A stretch of DNA of 64,000 nt from contig JALGAS010000007.1 of NCBI GenBank assembly GCA_023078685.1, positions 248,001-312,000 of the forward strand. Reading direction: 5' to 3'. The notes under the pieces were generated by a model, which saw nothing but the letters and a program-made list of their open reading frames with translations, did no database searches and was not told where the DNA came from. The position numbers and the translations under genes were made by a program. The stretch comes from Neopestalotiopsis rosae (taxonomy: Eukaryota; Ascomycota; Sordariomycetes; Amphisphaeriales; Sporocadaceae). This document shows, piece after piece, positions 31,635-43,253 of this stretch. The first letter of the stretch is position 1. Each line of letters begins with the position of its first letter.

Positions 31635-33588
31635 ATGGCCTCACAGTCGGTTGTTCAATCCTATGGGTTGGCCTATCTACTATCCATGACCTGTATACTG
31701 CTATTGGCAGCATGGCTGGCGCAGATCCTCTACAGGGGGCTGTCTTTACGGCTTCGGTTCCGCTCCATGCTAGCCCAGGGCCTTGTAGGTTGACGTCCCA
31801 TAGCGGCAGGCATATGCTGTGCGCTTTTCAGACTCGATACGATGGACTAATTGGTAGACAAAATAGCCAGTCCCTATATCACACTCTCTCTTATTTGGAC
31901 ACATTCCCCTGCTGACAAAACTGAAAATCGAACTTCCAAAAGATGCTCATGATTCCTACATGCACCAAGAGCTCGCTCTTAATTGGCCGAAATACTTTTC
32001 CAAAGAACACACTCAATGCCCGCCGCTCATCTATCTCGACCTTTGGCCACTCCTGAGCCAGCCTCTCATCTATGCCACCAGCCCTGAGGCGTGCTACCAG
32101 CTCGTCCAGCAAAAGCCCGAACAGCCTAGACACCCCATGTTCTCCTGGGCGATGTCGCCTGTGACCGGTGGTAAAGATCTGATTGCAATGGATATTCCAA
32201 CCCATCGGCTTTGGCGTTCTAGGCTTAACCCTGGATTCTCTACACAGAATATTTTGTCGCAGACTCCATTGCCCATAGAGGAGATCAATATCTTCGTTGC
32301 TAAACTCAAAGCCAGGGCCAGCAAAGCGGACGTATTCTCAATGTACGATCACTTGGTTGCATTGGCGTTCGATGTCATTACACGAGGGTCCTTGTGAGTC
32401 TTTCCACCCCACATAACTCGACACATCCACTGACTTGATTCGGATTCTAGAGGAATGCGGCTCAAAGAGCAGACGGATGGCCCGACGCCTTTCTTCGAAG
32501 CTTTTCGACAACTGATTACACATGTCAAAGGCCCAAGCCTATGGAATGAACTTGAGCGCTTGACTCCAGCATATAAACGGCAGGTCGCCTCAGACACCAA
32601 GGTTCTAGACGACGTCTTATCAAGACATATCAAGGAATGCTTAGAGGATCACTCGGATAGTCCAAAGACGGCGATCGATTTTGCCCTAAAGGACTATCCC
32701 GGATCAAAGGTGAAGGGGGACATCAGACCTTCCAGTGAGGAATATACCGAAATCATTCTTTCGCAATTGAAGCTCTTTATTCTCGCTGGCCACAATACAA
32801 CTGCGCAAGCCATGTATGTTGATTTCACATTCTCACTATGGGACTCACCATCCAAGGCACTATTTAGTCACTGATATTTTGACAAGATGCTGGCTACTCT
32901 ACGAAATCAGCAAATCCTCTGAAGTGTTAGATCAGCTTCGCACTGAGCATGATCAAGTCTTTGGCTCAAACCCCGAGCTCGCCGCCGAGATTCTCTCTCA
33001 GGAACCATATAAGTTGAATCTCCTGACCTACACGACGGCCGCGATCAAGGAGTCACTGCGTCTGCATCCGTTGGCATCAACGCACCGCCAAGGAAGCAAG
33101 GAGTTTAAGTTTTCATATCAGGACACAATTTATCCCACGACTGATGCACTCATTCATACCAATCCATCAGTTGTTCATCTTCGTCCCGATCTCTGGTCGC
33201 GCCCAACCGAATTTCTGCCCCAGCGTTTCCTGGTCGACAAGGGTCATTCTCTATACCCAGCCAAGAATGCATGGCGCGCATTCGAGCTCGGAGCGACGAG
33301 GTGCATTGGCGAGGAGCTGGTCATGACGGAAATGAAACTAATACTGGTCTTGACTGTTCGCGAGTTCGAATTCGAATTCGATGCACACGGATGGGATCAA
33401 TCACTGTGAGTACTTTTGCTGCCCATTTCCCCAGGATACAGCTTCGGATACTGAGAGCCAGCCAAAGAAAATCGGCAGAGGGTCCTGCGACGATCAAAGG
33501 GGAGCAGATCTACCGCGTTGGCAAGGGTATTGGATCGGCCAAGAACGGGCTGCCCACTCGTGTCCGACGGAGAAGTGCCAAGAGCTAA
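31635..33588 (+). CDS. Cytochrome P450 monooxygenase (P450-4)
   Basis: Protein of 570 residues in five exons: 31635-31784, 31867-32393, 32451-32813, 32887-33405 and 33435-33588, totalling 571 codons. A hydrophobic N-terminal anchor (LAYLLSMTCILLLAAWLA) leads to the hinge LPVPISHSLLFGHIP. The I-helix is LFILAGHNTTAQAI, the K-helix KESLRLHP and the heme loop FELGATRCIGEE. The last exon gives a GEQIYRVGKGIGSAKNGLP tail common in this fungal P450 group, which supports its inclusion. The I-helix has Asn where most have Asp or Glu before the Thr pair. It is probably ER-bound and forms the right-hand end of the metabolic block. Confidence 0.87.
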
Positions 33589-34297
33589 AGGGCAATTGGG
33601 GAGGAAAGGAGTGATGAGGATGGTTTGTTTCCTAATCACTATGGAATACTAGTCATTACTATCATTGCAATGTTTCTCGTTATTTGTTCAGTGTGTTGTT
33701 TAGACTATATACGTATACAGTCATTGACAACAGAGATCGGACTTGCGACTATAGAGATAGATCCAAGGCTTTCATCACACTGTTTAGCAAATGATTTCGA
33801 CTACTCTTTCATTAAGCAATGCTTTCCGAATCAAAAGAGAAGTCCCATAATGTGGATCTTACATGCACCATATTTAAAGTCAGAAGTCACAATCGCATCA
33901 AGACGTTTTGCAAACGAGAGAAATAAGGAAAAATGTATTTAGGAAATAATTTTACGATTACATATTCTGCCAAGGAGAATAGGCATCGTCTTCCATGCTG
34001 TCATCATTTGGTCCCCCTTTCGCGGACCATGCGTTTCCAACCCCCCGTCGTGTGTTTGTCGTGTGTCCAGTGCCAATGTTCGTTTCCAGAATTTTGCCTT
34101 GCATGAGAGATAAACCAAATTACAGATTAACAAAAGAGAAACTGCACAAATCAGTTTGAAAATGAGATCAATGAGAGTAAAGAATGAAAATGAAAAAGCC
34201 CGAGTCATGCATTAAGAAAACGTTTTTCTCCGAAAAAGGAAGATTCTAGTCCCTCTTCTTCGAAATTTTACTACTCATTGGGGAGAAACTCCCCGGT
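33589..34297. other. Convergent spacer, right border of the metabolic block
   Basis: AT-rich 3' flanks of P450-4 and the Ser/Thr-rich protein. Short open frames show no family features. Gene character changes here from pathway enzymes to general cell functions. Confidence 0.5.
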
Positions 34298-35818
34298 TTA
34301 GTAGTAGTGGTAGCTCTGGTAGGGAGGGACAACAACGGTGATAGTTGTCAAGGTCGGGACGGCGGCCGAGCTGGTGATGGTGGTCAGTGTGGTCAGGTCC
34401 GAGGTCGAGCCGTCGGTACCGGTGGTGGTAATGATCGTTGGGACCGTCAGTGTGGAAGCTGATGTCGAAGTGTCAATCGGTGAGGTAGAGAGCGTCGACA
34501 AGGCCGTCGTGGAGTTGGTCGTGACTGGCACGACGCTGATTGTAACGGTCGAGGTGGTGGATGGTGGTGCGTTGGTGATCGGCTCAAGAGAAATGATGGT
34601 GGTGCCGTTGGTAGTAATGGTCGTCAAGGAAAGTGTTGGTGTCTCAACCGGAACGGACGTAACGATGGTGATTGTGGTGGAGTTGTCCGGAGCTGTAATG
34701 GTAGCAGATATAGCCGACGAGGACGGTGTCTCGATAGGAGGAATGACTGTGATGGTGGTGGTGGTGTTGCCCGTAGTAGGAATGCTGGCGGATGCAGAAG
34801 GTACCGTTGAGGAAGTCTCAGAGACCGGTTCCAGAGAACTGGAGGTAGTCTCGATAGGAGGAATGATAGTGATAGTGGTGTTTCCCGTAGTAGGAATGCT
34901 GGCGGATGCGGAAGGTACCGTCGAGGAAGTGTCAAAGACCGGTTCCAGAGAACTGGAGGTAGTCTCAGCGGGTGGGAGCGTGACAGTCACGTTGCCCGAA
35001 GCAATGGGAAGACCAGACGACGCTGGGGTTGGGATGATAATGACTGTAACGGTCGAGTTGCCTGAAGGAGTAGGAGAGGCAGAAACCGACGATTCAGTGA
35101 AAACGGGCTCAACGGAGCTGGACGTCGAATTGCCTGTGGGAACGGGAGCGCCAGAGATGGAGGATGAGTCGGTGATTGGCACAACAGTGACAGTCACATT
35201 TCCAGAGCTAGTTGGGAAGGCAGTGACGGTCAGGTTGCCAGAGGCGCTGGGAGATCCAGAGATTGTGCCAATGGGAGTAACTCCAGTGGAAGTAGTGGTC
35301 TCGGTGGTGATGGGCTAGAATTCAATGTCAGCTTGTGTTCAGTAAAGAGTTGTTTTTGACATTAGAATCATAATTCCAATTGTTTCTTCGCTTACCACAA
35401 CAATTTCTGTACCAGAAATGGTAGTGATGGTGGAAACATCAGTAGAAGTGAGAGTTACAGTCGAGGTCGACTCGCTGGTGGTGGCGTTGGAAGACAAAGA
35501 TGGGCTGGCAGAGGCCGACGTCTCTGTGGCAGTAGTGCTGGGTGTCTCAAAAGTTGGCCCCAAGGACTGCGAGCTCGAGAGGCTCGTGGTGGAGGTGATA
35601 TCGGGGAGATCCTCGGTGATGGTGACGGTCACAACGCTCTGGGTGACGATGACGGGGTAGGGAGGAACACTGCCGCCTCCAGGGCCCCAGTATGGAGGGC
35701 GAGGCGCGCTGGTCGCAGATGGAGGAGGAGGGCCCCATGGCCACCAGCCTCCCCATCCTCCCCATTGAGGTGCTGCCGAGGCACCAGAGACCAAAGCGAG
35801 GTATAGCACGGACTGCAT
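34298..35818 (-). CDS. Secreted Ser/Thr-rich mucin-like protein
   Basis: Protein of 479 residues in two exons, 35396-35818 and 34298-35314. A short signal peptide (SVLYLALVSGASA) precedes a Trp/Gly/Pro-rich segment (QWGGWGGWWPWGPPPP). The rest is mostly Ser, Thr, Val and Pro with many N-x-T/S sites such as GNSTVTV and GNTTITI. Heavy O-glycosylation and a cell-wall location are likely. About residues 240-320 contain two near-perfect tandem copies of a 38-40-residue unit (TTSSSLEPV...SASIPTTGNTT). The C-terminus ends VVPPYQSYHYY without a hydrophobic GPI tail. The exact role is unknown. Confidence 0.75.
34728..34963. repeat. Tandem duplication inside the Ser/Thr-rich gene
   Basis: Two copies of a 114-120-base unit, more than 90% alike by eye. 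Both contain AGTAGGAATGCTGGCGGATG, at about 34775 and 34889. The length difference is a multiple of three, so the frame is kept. Confidence 0.7.
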
Positions 35819-37894
35819 CTTGGAAATCTTTGGTTTTGGTAGTTGGGGGTTGAGATTCGAGTGTGAGTGAATTACTGGAGGGTGGAAAACGAAGGAATAC
35901 AGTGACCTTTGAAAAGAATGTCTAAAAAGAGAGTGAATGTGCGAGTTGCCCTGCTACAAAAGTTCTCTCAACATTGAGCGAAATTTGTTGTTCTTATATA
36001 TTCATGAGTAGTCGTATCCAGACCCGCGGTTTTGGGTAGTATAGTTCATGATGGTCTTTCTGCACCAATATGCACATATGCACGACCCATGGCCATGTCA
36101 ATTTGGTCGTGCATACATCAAGAGTCTGATCTTGAAGATCAGTTTCGAGTAAATGGCGGTGTTGATAGTTGTGATCACAGGATCTGCACATTCCCGCACC
36201 ACCATGGCGGTTGACATTGATATCCCTTCACTCGCCTGCATGATTTGGTTTTCTTTTCTCATGATCTCTAGCAGGGAATAATTCGCCATCGTGAGACCCT
36301 CATCGTATGGCAATACTGGGTATTTTCTCGTATGATTGCCTCCCTCACTCATACCTAGAGAGCTAGTCTACAGTCCTGGTCGGCTATCCGGTCATTTTCC
36401 CGTTGATCGCGTCAGTGGAAAAGAATTGTGAAATTGTAAGAGGTAGTCGCCACTTATGCGCGCCTGGCAAACGAAAGCAGGGCAAGCTTGCCGTGCTCAT
36501 GCATATACTCTCAACACAATGTGAACGAATTAGGCAATCTATCTATAAACCCTAATCATGGCAACGCAGAGTTTGCAATCATGAACTCTTGCAAAGAGTA
36601 TGCGGACCACCAGTCAGGCACTCACTTACTCAGTAGCCCAGCAAAGCCAGTGCATGGGTGGGTATATTATGGATGCAATCAAGTAAAGAAGGTTCGTAGC
36701 GGCGGAATAAGCTCACCATCTAGGCAATGCCCAGGGGGGGCAGACAGCCGAGGCCGCTGCCAGGTATGCCAGGCTCATGCAGGTCAGTCATGCAGCTATA
36801 CACAAAAAAGCAACGCTTTTGCGGAAGAGCACAGGGAGAACTGATTGCCCTTATCGGCAATCGTACCGAGAAGACGGTTAAAATAAACGAGGGATGGCCC
36901 TTTTGGTAAACAGGGCGGCCCTGTCTTATCAGATATCGCATCTCAGCATCTCATTGTGCAGGACGCCATTTCATCTCGCTCGAGTCCTTACAAATAAGGT
37001 TATGTTTCAGCCGCCCTCTTTGATATCTATCGACTTGACAATGGAAGCTGGAGCCGACGGCCATGGTCATCTGGCAGACATACGCGGCTCCTCCAGGTGG
37101 CGAGCACTTCTCGTGGGTTGTCGTCATGCTGGTGAACAGCGGCCCGAGGCTACAGTAGTCGTGGTTTGGGATCAGATTTTTTTTTAGTGCTGTCAACACA
37201 TGAGATAGGGCCCGCGTTGTATCCAATTTCCCAATGTATGTCTCAAAGTACGAAAGAGAGACAAGATAACAAGCACAAAGGACGATGACTCGGTGTGTTT
37301 TTCCCTCTTTCAAGAGTGAACGTCGGCGAATGAGACGACTAGAAAGTCGCACGCACCAACAAAACAAGTTGAATTATCGAGAAAGTACGAAACATTTGAG
37401 AATTGGAAAATTTGAGTCATAATATAATTAGTTGTGTGGAAAAAGTAAACGTCCTGTTCAAGGCCTAGGCGAGTTGTTATTTTTTCTTCTTGAGCACTAG
37501 TTATTGCGCTGCATCGACGGCACCAGAACCTCGAAAAAAAGAAGCCATCAGCAGGGGGGAATAAAATAGTACTGTACGATGCTCTTTCGTACATGCAGTA
37601 GCGGGAGATCCGCCTAGGAATGCCCTTGCTGACAGCTTATTAGCGTATGTAGGGGGAGGTACCTTGCCTGAGCTTAGCACTGTCGGGTATATGTAATACT
37701 GCCTACTTTAAATCACGTGATGACGCGATTGGGACGCGCTTTCTTTGGCTTTTCACGGTTCGCAACGGCGTCATCGTCAGCTCGGCAAAGTCAGAACAAC
37801 ATCAGCCCTTTCTTTTGGCATGTTTCAAAACACAGCTTGCTTTTAAATGTCGTACATATGATGCCTGGAGACAACCGACTCCTCTTTATGCGAT
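35819..37894. other. Long divergent intergenic region
   Basis: About 2.1 kb between the Ser/Thr-rich gene and polymerase kappa. Open frames of 60-118 codons occur, but none has family features or splice support. T8-9 and similar homopolymers are present, for example near 37177-37185. No gene is claimed. Confidence 0.45.
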
Positions 37895-39868
37895 ATGGCA
37901 GAGAACGAGACTCGCGCACAGCAGACGCCGGGACCTGACAATGAGGCTGCGCTGGTGCCTGTGGAAGAGGCCGACGATGCCCCTGATGCTCCCGATGCTG
38001 CTGCTGCGGACGACCATAATACTCTGAAATACTCCCTCTTAGGACCTTCTTTGACCAAGGCCGGACAAGACTCAGTCGACCAGAGCAAGGTGTCCGAGAT
38101 CATATACAATGCTTCCAAGGGGTCCAAATTTTTCAACCGCGAAGAGGCCAAGGATCAGATCTTGACGCGCAAGATTGCCTCCATCCTGGCCAAGAAGCAG
38201 CACCTCGAACGCGTCGACCTCTCACGCGAGCTACGGAATGCCGACCAGCTCATCGCTCAGCTCGAGGCCGGCCGCGATCTTACGCAGTGGGTGGTCCACG
38301 TCGACTGCGATGCGTTTTACGCCGCCGTCGAGCAGCTGGACCGTCCCGAGCTGGCCGACATTCCTTTTGCCGTTGGCGGCGGCGTCCTGACCACATGCAA
38401 CTACCACGCGCGCAAGTTTGGCTGCCGTAGCGGCATGGCCGGTTTCGTCGCCAAGAAGTTGTGCCCACAGCTGCTGATGATTAAGCTCAATTTTGACAAG
38501 TACACGGCCAAGGCCCGCGAGGTACGCGAAGTGCTGGCCGAGTACGACCCACGTTTCGAGAGCGCCAGCATCGACGAGGCCTACCTCAACATCACAGAGT
38601 ACTGCGCCGAGCACGAAATGGAGCCCGAGGAGGTGGTGCAGCGCATGCGCGACGAGGTCCATGAGCGCGCCAAGATCACCGTCTCGGCTGGCATTGCGGC
38701 CAACGCCAAGCTCGCCAAGATTTGCAGCAATATGAACAAGCCCAACGGGCAGTATCTGTTACCTAGAGAGCGGAGCGCCATCGTGACCTTCATGCGTGAT
38801 CTGCCTTGTCGCAAGGTCAACGGCATCGGCAGGGTACTGGAACGCGAGCTAGCCGAGGTCGGCGTAAAGACTTGCGGTGATATCTATCCGCAGCGGCAGT
38901 ACCTTCGCCAGCTGTTTGGCGAGAAGACGTATGAATTCCTTATCTCGGTGCATCTCGGTCTGGGCCGGACCAACGTCCAGCCGGCCGAGGAATATGAGCG
39001 TAAAAGTGTCGGAACCGAGAGCACGTTTCGCGACATGTCGGATCCGGTGCAGCTGCGGGAGAAGCTCAAGTGGACGGCTGAAGAACTCGAAAAGGATATG
39101 CGCCGTGCCGAGTGCAAGGGTCGGACCCTCTGCCTCAAGGTTAAGCTGCACTCGTATGAGGTCTTTACACGGCAAGTCGTAACACCCAAGACTATATACC
39201 AAGCTGAAGACCTGTACAATTTTGCCTTGCCGATGCTGGCGAAACTCGAGCAGGAGATGCCCGGCATGAAGCTGAGGCTGATGGGCCTGCGATGCACGCA
39301 CCTGGTCAGCACCAAGAAGGCCGATACACGCGCATTCTTTGGTCTAAAGCCAAAACGCACAGAGTCGGGCGACTCGGGACCTGACGTGCCCGCCAAGCGG
39401 AAAGCCGACTCGGACGGCGAGTGGGAAACATGGCCCGATGAGGCCTTGGATGGCACTGATGCCGAGCTGGAAGCTTCTGCCGCCGCACTATTGGGCAATG
39501 AGCGGGATGATGATACCGATATTGAAGAATACCGTCATCACGGAAAGGAGATCGTGCCCAATCCCACGCCGAAAAAGGCAAAGACCGCAATCAAGGAAGA
39601 GGAGGAATGGTGGGATTGTCCTATCTGCAGTCGGCCACAGCCCACGGATGAGAGACAGTTCAATGAACATATCGATCTATGTCTATCGCGACAGACGATT
39701 CGAGATGCTGTCCAAAGAGAGGCTGACAGTATTAGTCCCGCGCCAAGGCAGGGCGAATCTTCAGGCTCGAACAAGAAAGCCAAGACTGGTACAAATGAGA
39801 AGAAGCGTGGACGCGGTCCCAGTACCGCCCAAGTCGATCCGAAACAGCGGAAACTCTTCTTCGGGTGA
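37895..39868 (+). CDS. DNA polymerase kappa (Y family)
   Basis: Single-exon translesion DNA polymerase of 657 residues. The catalytic palm starts at VVHVDCDAFYAAVEQLDRPEL, with the first metal-binding Asp. The second acidic motif is FESASIDEAYLN. An N-terminal helical extension before the palm is typical of the kappa subgroup. The helix-hairpin-helix part includes VNGIGRVLERELAEVGV, and the little-finger domain follows. Near the C-terminus a UBZ4-type zinc finger has CPIC and HIDLC. The protein ends QRKLFFG, a PCNA-interacting box. It acts in the nucleus at stalled forks. The start MAENETRAQ at 37895 is the first ATG in frame. Confidence 0.93.
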   Translation: MAENETRAQQTPGPDNEAALVPVEEADDAPDAPDAAAADDHNTLKYSLLGPSLTKAGQDSVDQSKVSEIIYNASKGSKFFNREEAKDQILTRKIASILAKKQHLERVDLSRELRNADQLIAQLEAGRDLTQWVVHVDCDAFYAAVEQLDRPELADIPFAVGGGVLTTCNYHARKFGCRSGMAGFVAKKLCPQLLMIKLNFDKYTAKAREVREVLAEYDPRFESASIDEAYLNITEYCAEHEMEPEEVVQRMRDEVHERAKITVSAGIAANAKLAKICSNMNKPNGQYLLPRERSAIVTFMRDLPCRKVNGIGRVLERELAEVGVKTCGDIYPQRQYLRQLFGEKTYEFLISVHLGLGRTNVQPAEEYERKSVGTESTFRDMSDPVQLREKLKWTAEELEKDMRRAECKGRTLCLKVKLHSYEVFTRQVVTPKTIYQAEDLYNFALPMLAKLEQEMPGMKLRLMGLRCTHLVSTKKADTRAFFGLKPKRTESGDSGPDVPAKRKADSDGEWETWPDEALDGTDAELEASAAALLGNERDDDTDIEEYRHHGKEIVPNPTPKKAKTAIKEEEEWWDCPICSRPQPTDERQFNEHIDLCLSRQTIRDAVQREADSISPAPRQGESSGSNKKAKTGTNEKKRGRGPSTAQVDPKQRKLFFG

Positions 39869-40071
39869 TGGGTAAATATCAGTCAATGTGATGATGATAA
39901 TGAATTATGAACTTGCATAGAGCTTAGCAGCCCAAAATAAAGAAGCATCATACAATCTAAATCCAATCATTATGTCGTGTTCGTGTTCTCTACTATAATC
40001 TAATCATTTCTATAGGTCGATTCAGAGAACTCTGACTCCCCGATCTTGAGAATATCCAGCTCTATCCAATC

Positions 40072-42384
40072 CTAGTCGCGGGCTCTACCATAATCTGTGC
40101 TGGGACGCCTCATGGACATGCTCCGACGGATGCGATGGTCTTCCTCCTCGGTACGCCCAAACTCATTGCTGGACAGCCGCACGGCACGATCCAGCGCCAC
40201 GGGCAGCCCGCGATGTCGACCTCGGAGCATGACCAGGCACATGACGAGCTTGCTGCCGGTGTAAAAGCCGCCGCTGAAGCTGTAGGCGTCCCAGGGCACG
40301 CCGACCGAGATGCCGACGGAGCCGTAGGCCGAGACGACCTCAAAGATGATGTTGAAGACCGAGTACGTGGCCGGGTCCTCGAGAAAGTGGAGCGTCTCAA
40401 TCGTCGAAATGGCGAACACTGCTAGCACGAGCAGCCACATGTCGTGCGAGAGCTGCCCGCGCACCTGGTGACTGATAAAGGTGGAACGACTCTCGGGCGC
40501 GTTGGCGTCGCCGGCGGTATTTTTCTTGGGGGCCGCGCCGACGCCATCCCAGCGCACAGCTGCCTTGCGGAGTAGACGGCTCAAGTAGGAGGGTCTGCGC
40601 GAACTCGACTGCTCACCGTCGGGCGATGATGAGGCAGTGTCCATGGACTCGGTGTCCACGTCTTCAGCATAGATACCCAGAGAGCGCTCCTCGTAAACGT
40701 TGGAGTGGCGCATGGTGATGACGACTGGGTACACACTGATGTACATCATAATCACATACAGCACCTGAAGGCCAATGTATAGAGTCGGTATGGCGACCAC
40801 GTAGAAACCACCAGAGCGGACAGCTATGTCCAAATTAGCAAGTCTTACACGACCAAGTGCAGCGGGAAGGGGCTACGAACCGACAGCTTGGAAAAGACCG
40901 TCAATGATTCGAGGTCCGGTCTTGATGTGCTCAAGGTTAGGATTTCCAAGATTCAATATCTCAAAAGCTACCCAATCCGTTCCATTGAGCACAAACAGCA
41001 TGAAAAGTAGCCACCAAGTAGCCCGCGATGGGAACAAGTTGGTGTACACTCGTCGAGGATACTTGAGGATATACTCGAGAGTATCCTTGAGATGCCGGAA
41101 GGATGTCTCGAAAGTGAGCAGGTTGAGCAACTTGAGCATGCTCCACAGCCAGAGTCGAAGGAATACTGGGTATGCCGTGTTGCCTGCCAAAATCATGGCG
41201 CCCATGACTATGAGTACAAAATATGAGCTACCGTAAGGAATGATATTGGCGTCGAGCACGCTCATGCCCGAGTTGTTGAAGGCGGATGCGCCATTGAAGA
41301 TACCGTTCCACCAAGGGTTGATAGCATTGTCCAAAGCGGGCTGCGGTTGATTGTTGGCTATCCAGGCGCCGAGAGCAATACATCCAAGTATCTGCCATGA
41401 GAAGAAGTAGAATGGCACACAGAAGGAAAGAACCTTGAGGGCGCGGTATTCGGTGCCGCCCAAAAGCTCCCTCTCCTCGTCCGACAGGCCATGGAACTGT
41501 GCATTTCGCCCAATCTTCTTGTCAGTCAAGAAGTGGCGGTGGCTTATTGCATGCTCAAGTTGATTTGCTTCTAGGGCTCCGTTGTCGTTGTAAGCATTTC
41601 GACGGGTGACTCCAGTGCCCTTATCGGCGCCGGTAGTAGTGGCGCTAGTCCGATGATCCTTGAGGTCTGCAAAGGCAATATGATCGCGAACGCCTGTTTC
41701 CCCCGAGCGAGTTTCTTCCAGGTTTGTGGTCGAAGCAATTTTGGTACTCTCATCTTCGTTACTAGACGAGGTAGTGGGCACGGGCTCACGCATTCTTTGC
41801 ATGGAGACGGGCCCAGAGATGGTCAAGACCCTGTTGGACCCATCCTCGGCATTTCGCACAGTGATGCGCCTGCTCTCGAGCTCTTGTTCAGCACCATCAG
41901 ATTTTTGCATCGTAGTTTTGCTCCTGCTCAGAGTCGTCCTCAACTTCCTAGCAAGGGGAATGTCCGTGGCAGATCGGCGCAAATCTGGTTGTGATCTCGA
42001 TTGTCTAAGCGTGGAACGACGGGCAATGTCCTTGAAGCGCTTCTCAAAGGAGTGCTTGCGCGCCAAAACGGTCCAAATGGAGACCCAGATTGAGCTGCCC
42101 AGGATAATCAATAGCCAGAGCATGATCTGCTGCCATGTCGTCATCTGGCTAAGGTTGACAGTGTTCAGGCCGGCCTCGGTCATGGCAGAGATGACCAGGA
42201 ATAGACTGTCCGTGTAGGAGATGCTCCATCTTGGTTCCGAGGAGCAGTAGAAAATAACGGAGCTGATGAAGCATACTACAATGAAGTACAGGTAATGTAT
42301 TGTGATGAAATTCAGAGGCGGAAGATAGGCGGAAGCAGCTGCCAAGCGCGGGAAGCGTCGCGTCAGGTCCTCGCGACGGCCCAT
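40072..42384 (-). CDS. TRK-type potassium transporter
   Basis: Plasma-membrane K+ uptake protein of 751 residues in two exons, 40881-42384 and 40072-40823. The four pore-loop repeats of the Trk/Ktr/HKT superfamily are visible around TEAGLNTVNLS, AFNNSGMSVLD, AVRSGGFYVV and SAYGSVGISVG, each with the filter Gly. The second pair of repeats is separated by the intron. A long hydrophilic loop of about 190 residues after the second helix, rich in Arg and Ser, is usual for fungal TRK. The protein is shorter than yeast Trk1, as in other filamentous fungi. The C-terminal cytosolic tail is basic (RRSMSMRRPSTD). Confidence 0.92.
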
Positions 42385-43253
42385 GGCGCTCGCTTGCGAT
42401 GGCGACCGTTTATTTCACGAAAAGGGAGACGTCGTTTGCATGATGTAGGGGCAGGAAGAAGGGGAAACCACCACAGGTAAGCCGAAGAAGGATCTGGAGC
42501 AATCCAACAGAGATACGTAGGGTAATCAAAGCGAGATCAATAACATGAGTTGGGGGTTTCCCTTCCCAACTTCCTGATGAATGGCGGTAAAGCGGATCCA
42601 AGGGTGCAAATCAAGGTCTTTTTCTTTATCGTCGTTCATTCCCTTTTGCTTAATTTGCCCAGCTTGCCCAGTTGTTAGGTCCCACGTTCCCTGGAAAACG
42701 CCACTAAAAAAGAAGCGTCGGGATGCGACACGCAGCTTAGTCAAAGCCTGGAAAAGCGCCGGCAATCGCCGTGATGATCCAGGAGTCTAGTGAGACGATT
42801 CATATGCCAGATCTGAGAGGATACAGAGTAATGAATCAAGTTGAAATCAAAGTTGTACAGAGTTATCGGGAAATACATGCATTGGCGGCACGTAGGCGCG
42901 AGATGTCAACGGTTGCGGTTAGGATACATATGCCGGCACTTGCAGGGAGTACACGAACTAGGAGACCCCCCCAGATTTATGTGGCCAGTCCGCAACACTT
43001 TATTAGCGACCACACAGCAAAGGTTTGGCAGGAAACGATCCCCAGATGCTCGTATCACGATGCGAGGCGACTTCTATTTTGCGGGTCGCTCATGGATCAA
43101 ATATATCGTTACACTATATATAGTACTGATGGGTTTGTGCGCTCTTGTATAGGCGCATATACCACATCGACCCATCGCCATGCACTGCTGAATACCTAGG
43201 TGCTGCCAATCTTCGACGCGGCACTGAGCATTTCCAATGACACATGATCATAT
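42385..43253. other. Intergenic: TRK promoter and FKBP 3' flank
   Basis: About 870 bases upstream of TRK, which is transcribed leftwards, and downstream of the FKBP gene. No gene or strong repeat is recognised. Confidence 0.5.

Noticed and set aside
34338..35318. Plus-strand 326-codon Val-rich frame
   Set aside because: It is the antisense of the Ser/Thr repeat gene; the reverse strand has a signal peptide, matching intron and glycosylation sites.
36098..36844. Short open frames in the gap before polymerase kappa
   Set aside because: Under 120 codons, on both strands, without motifs or conserved composition.
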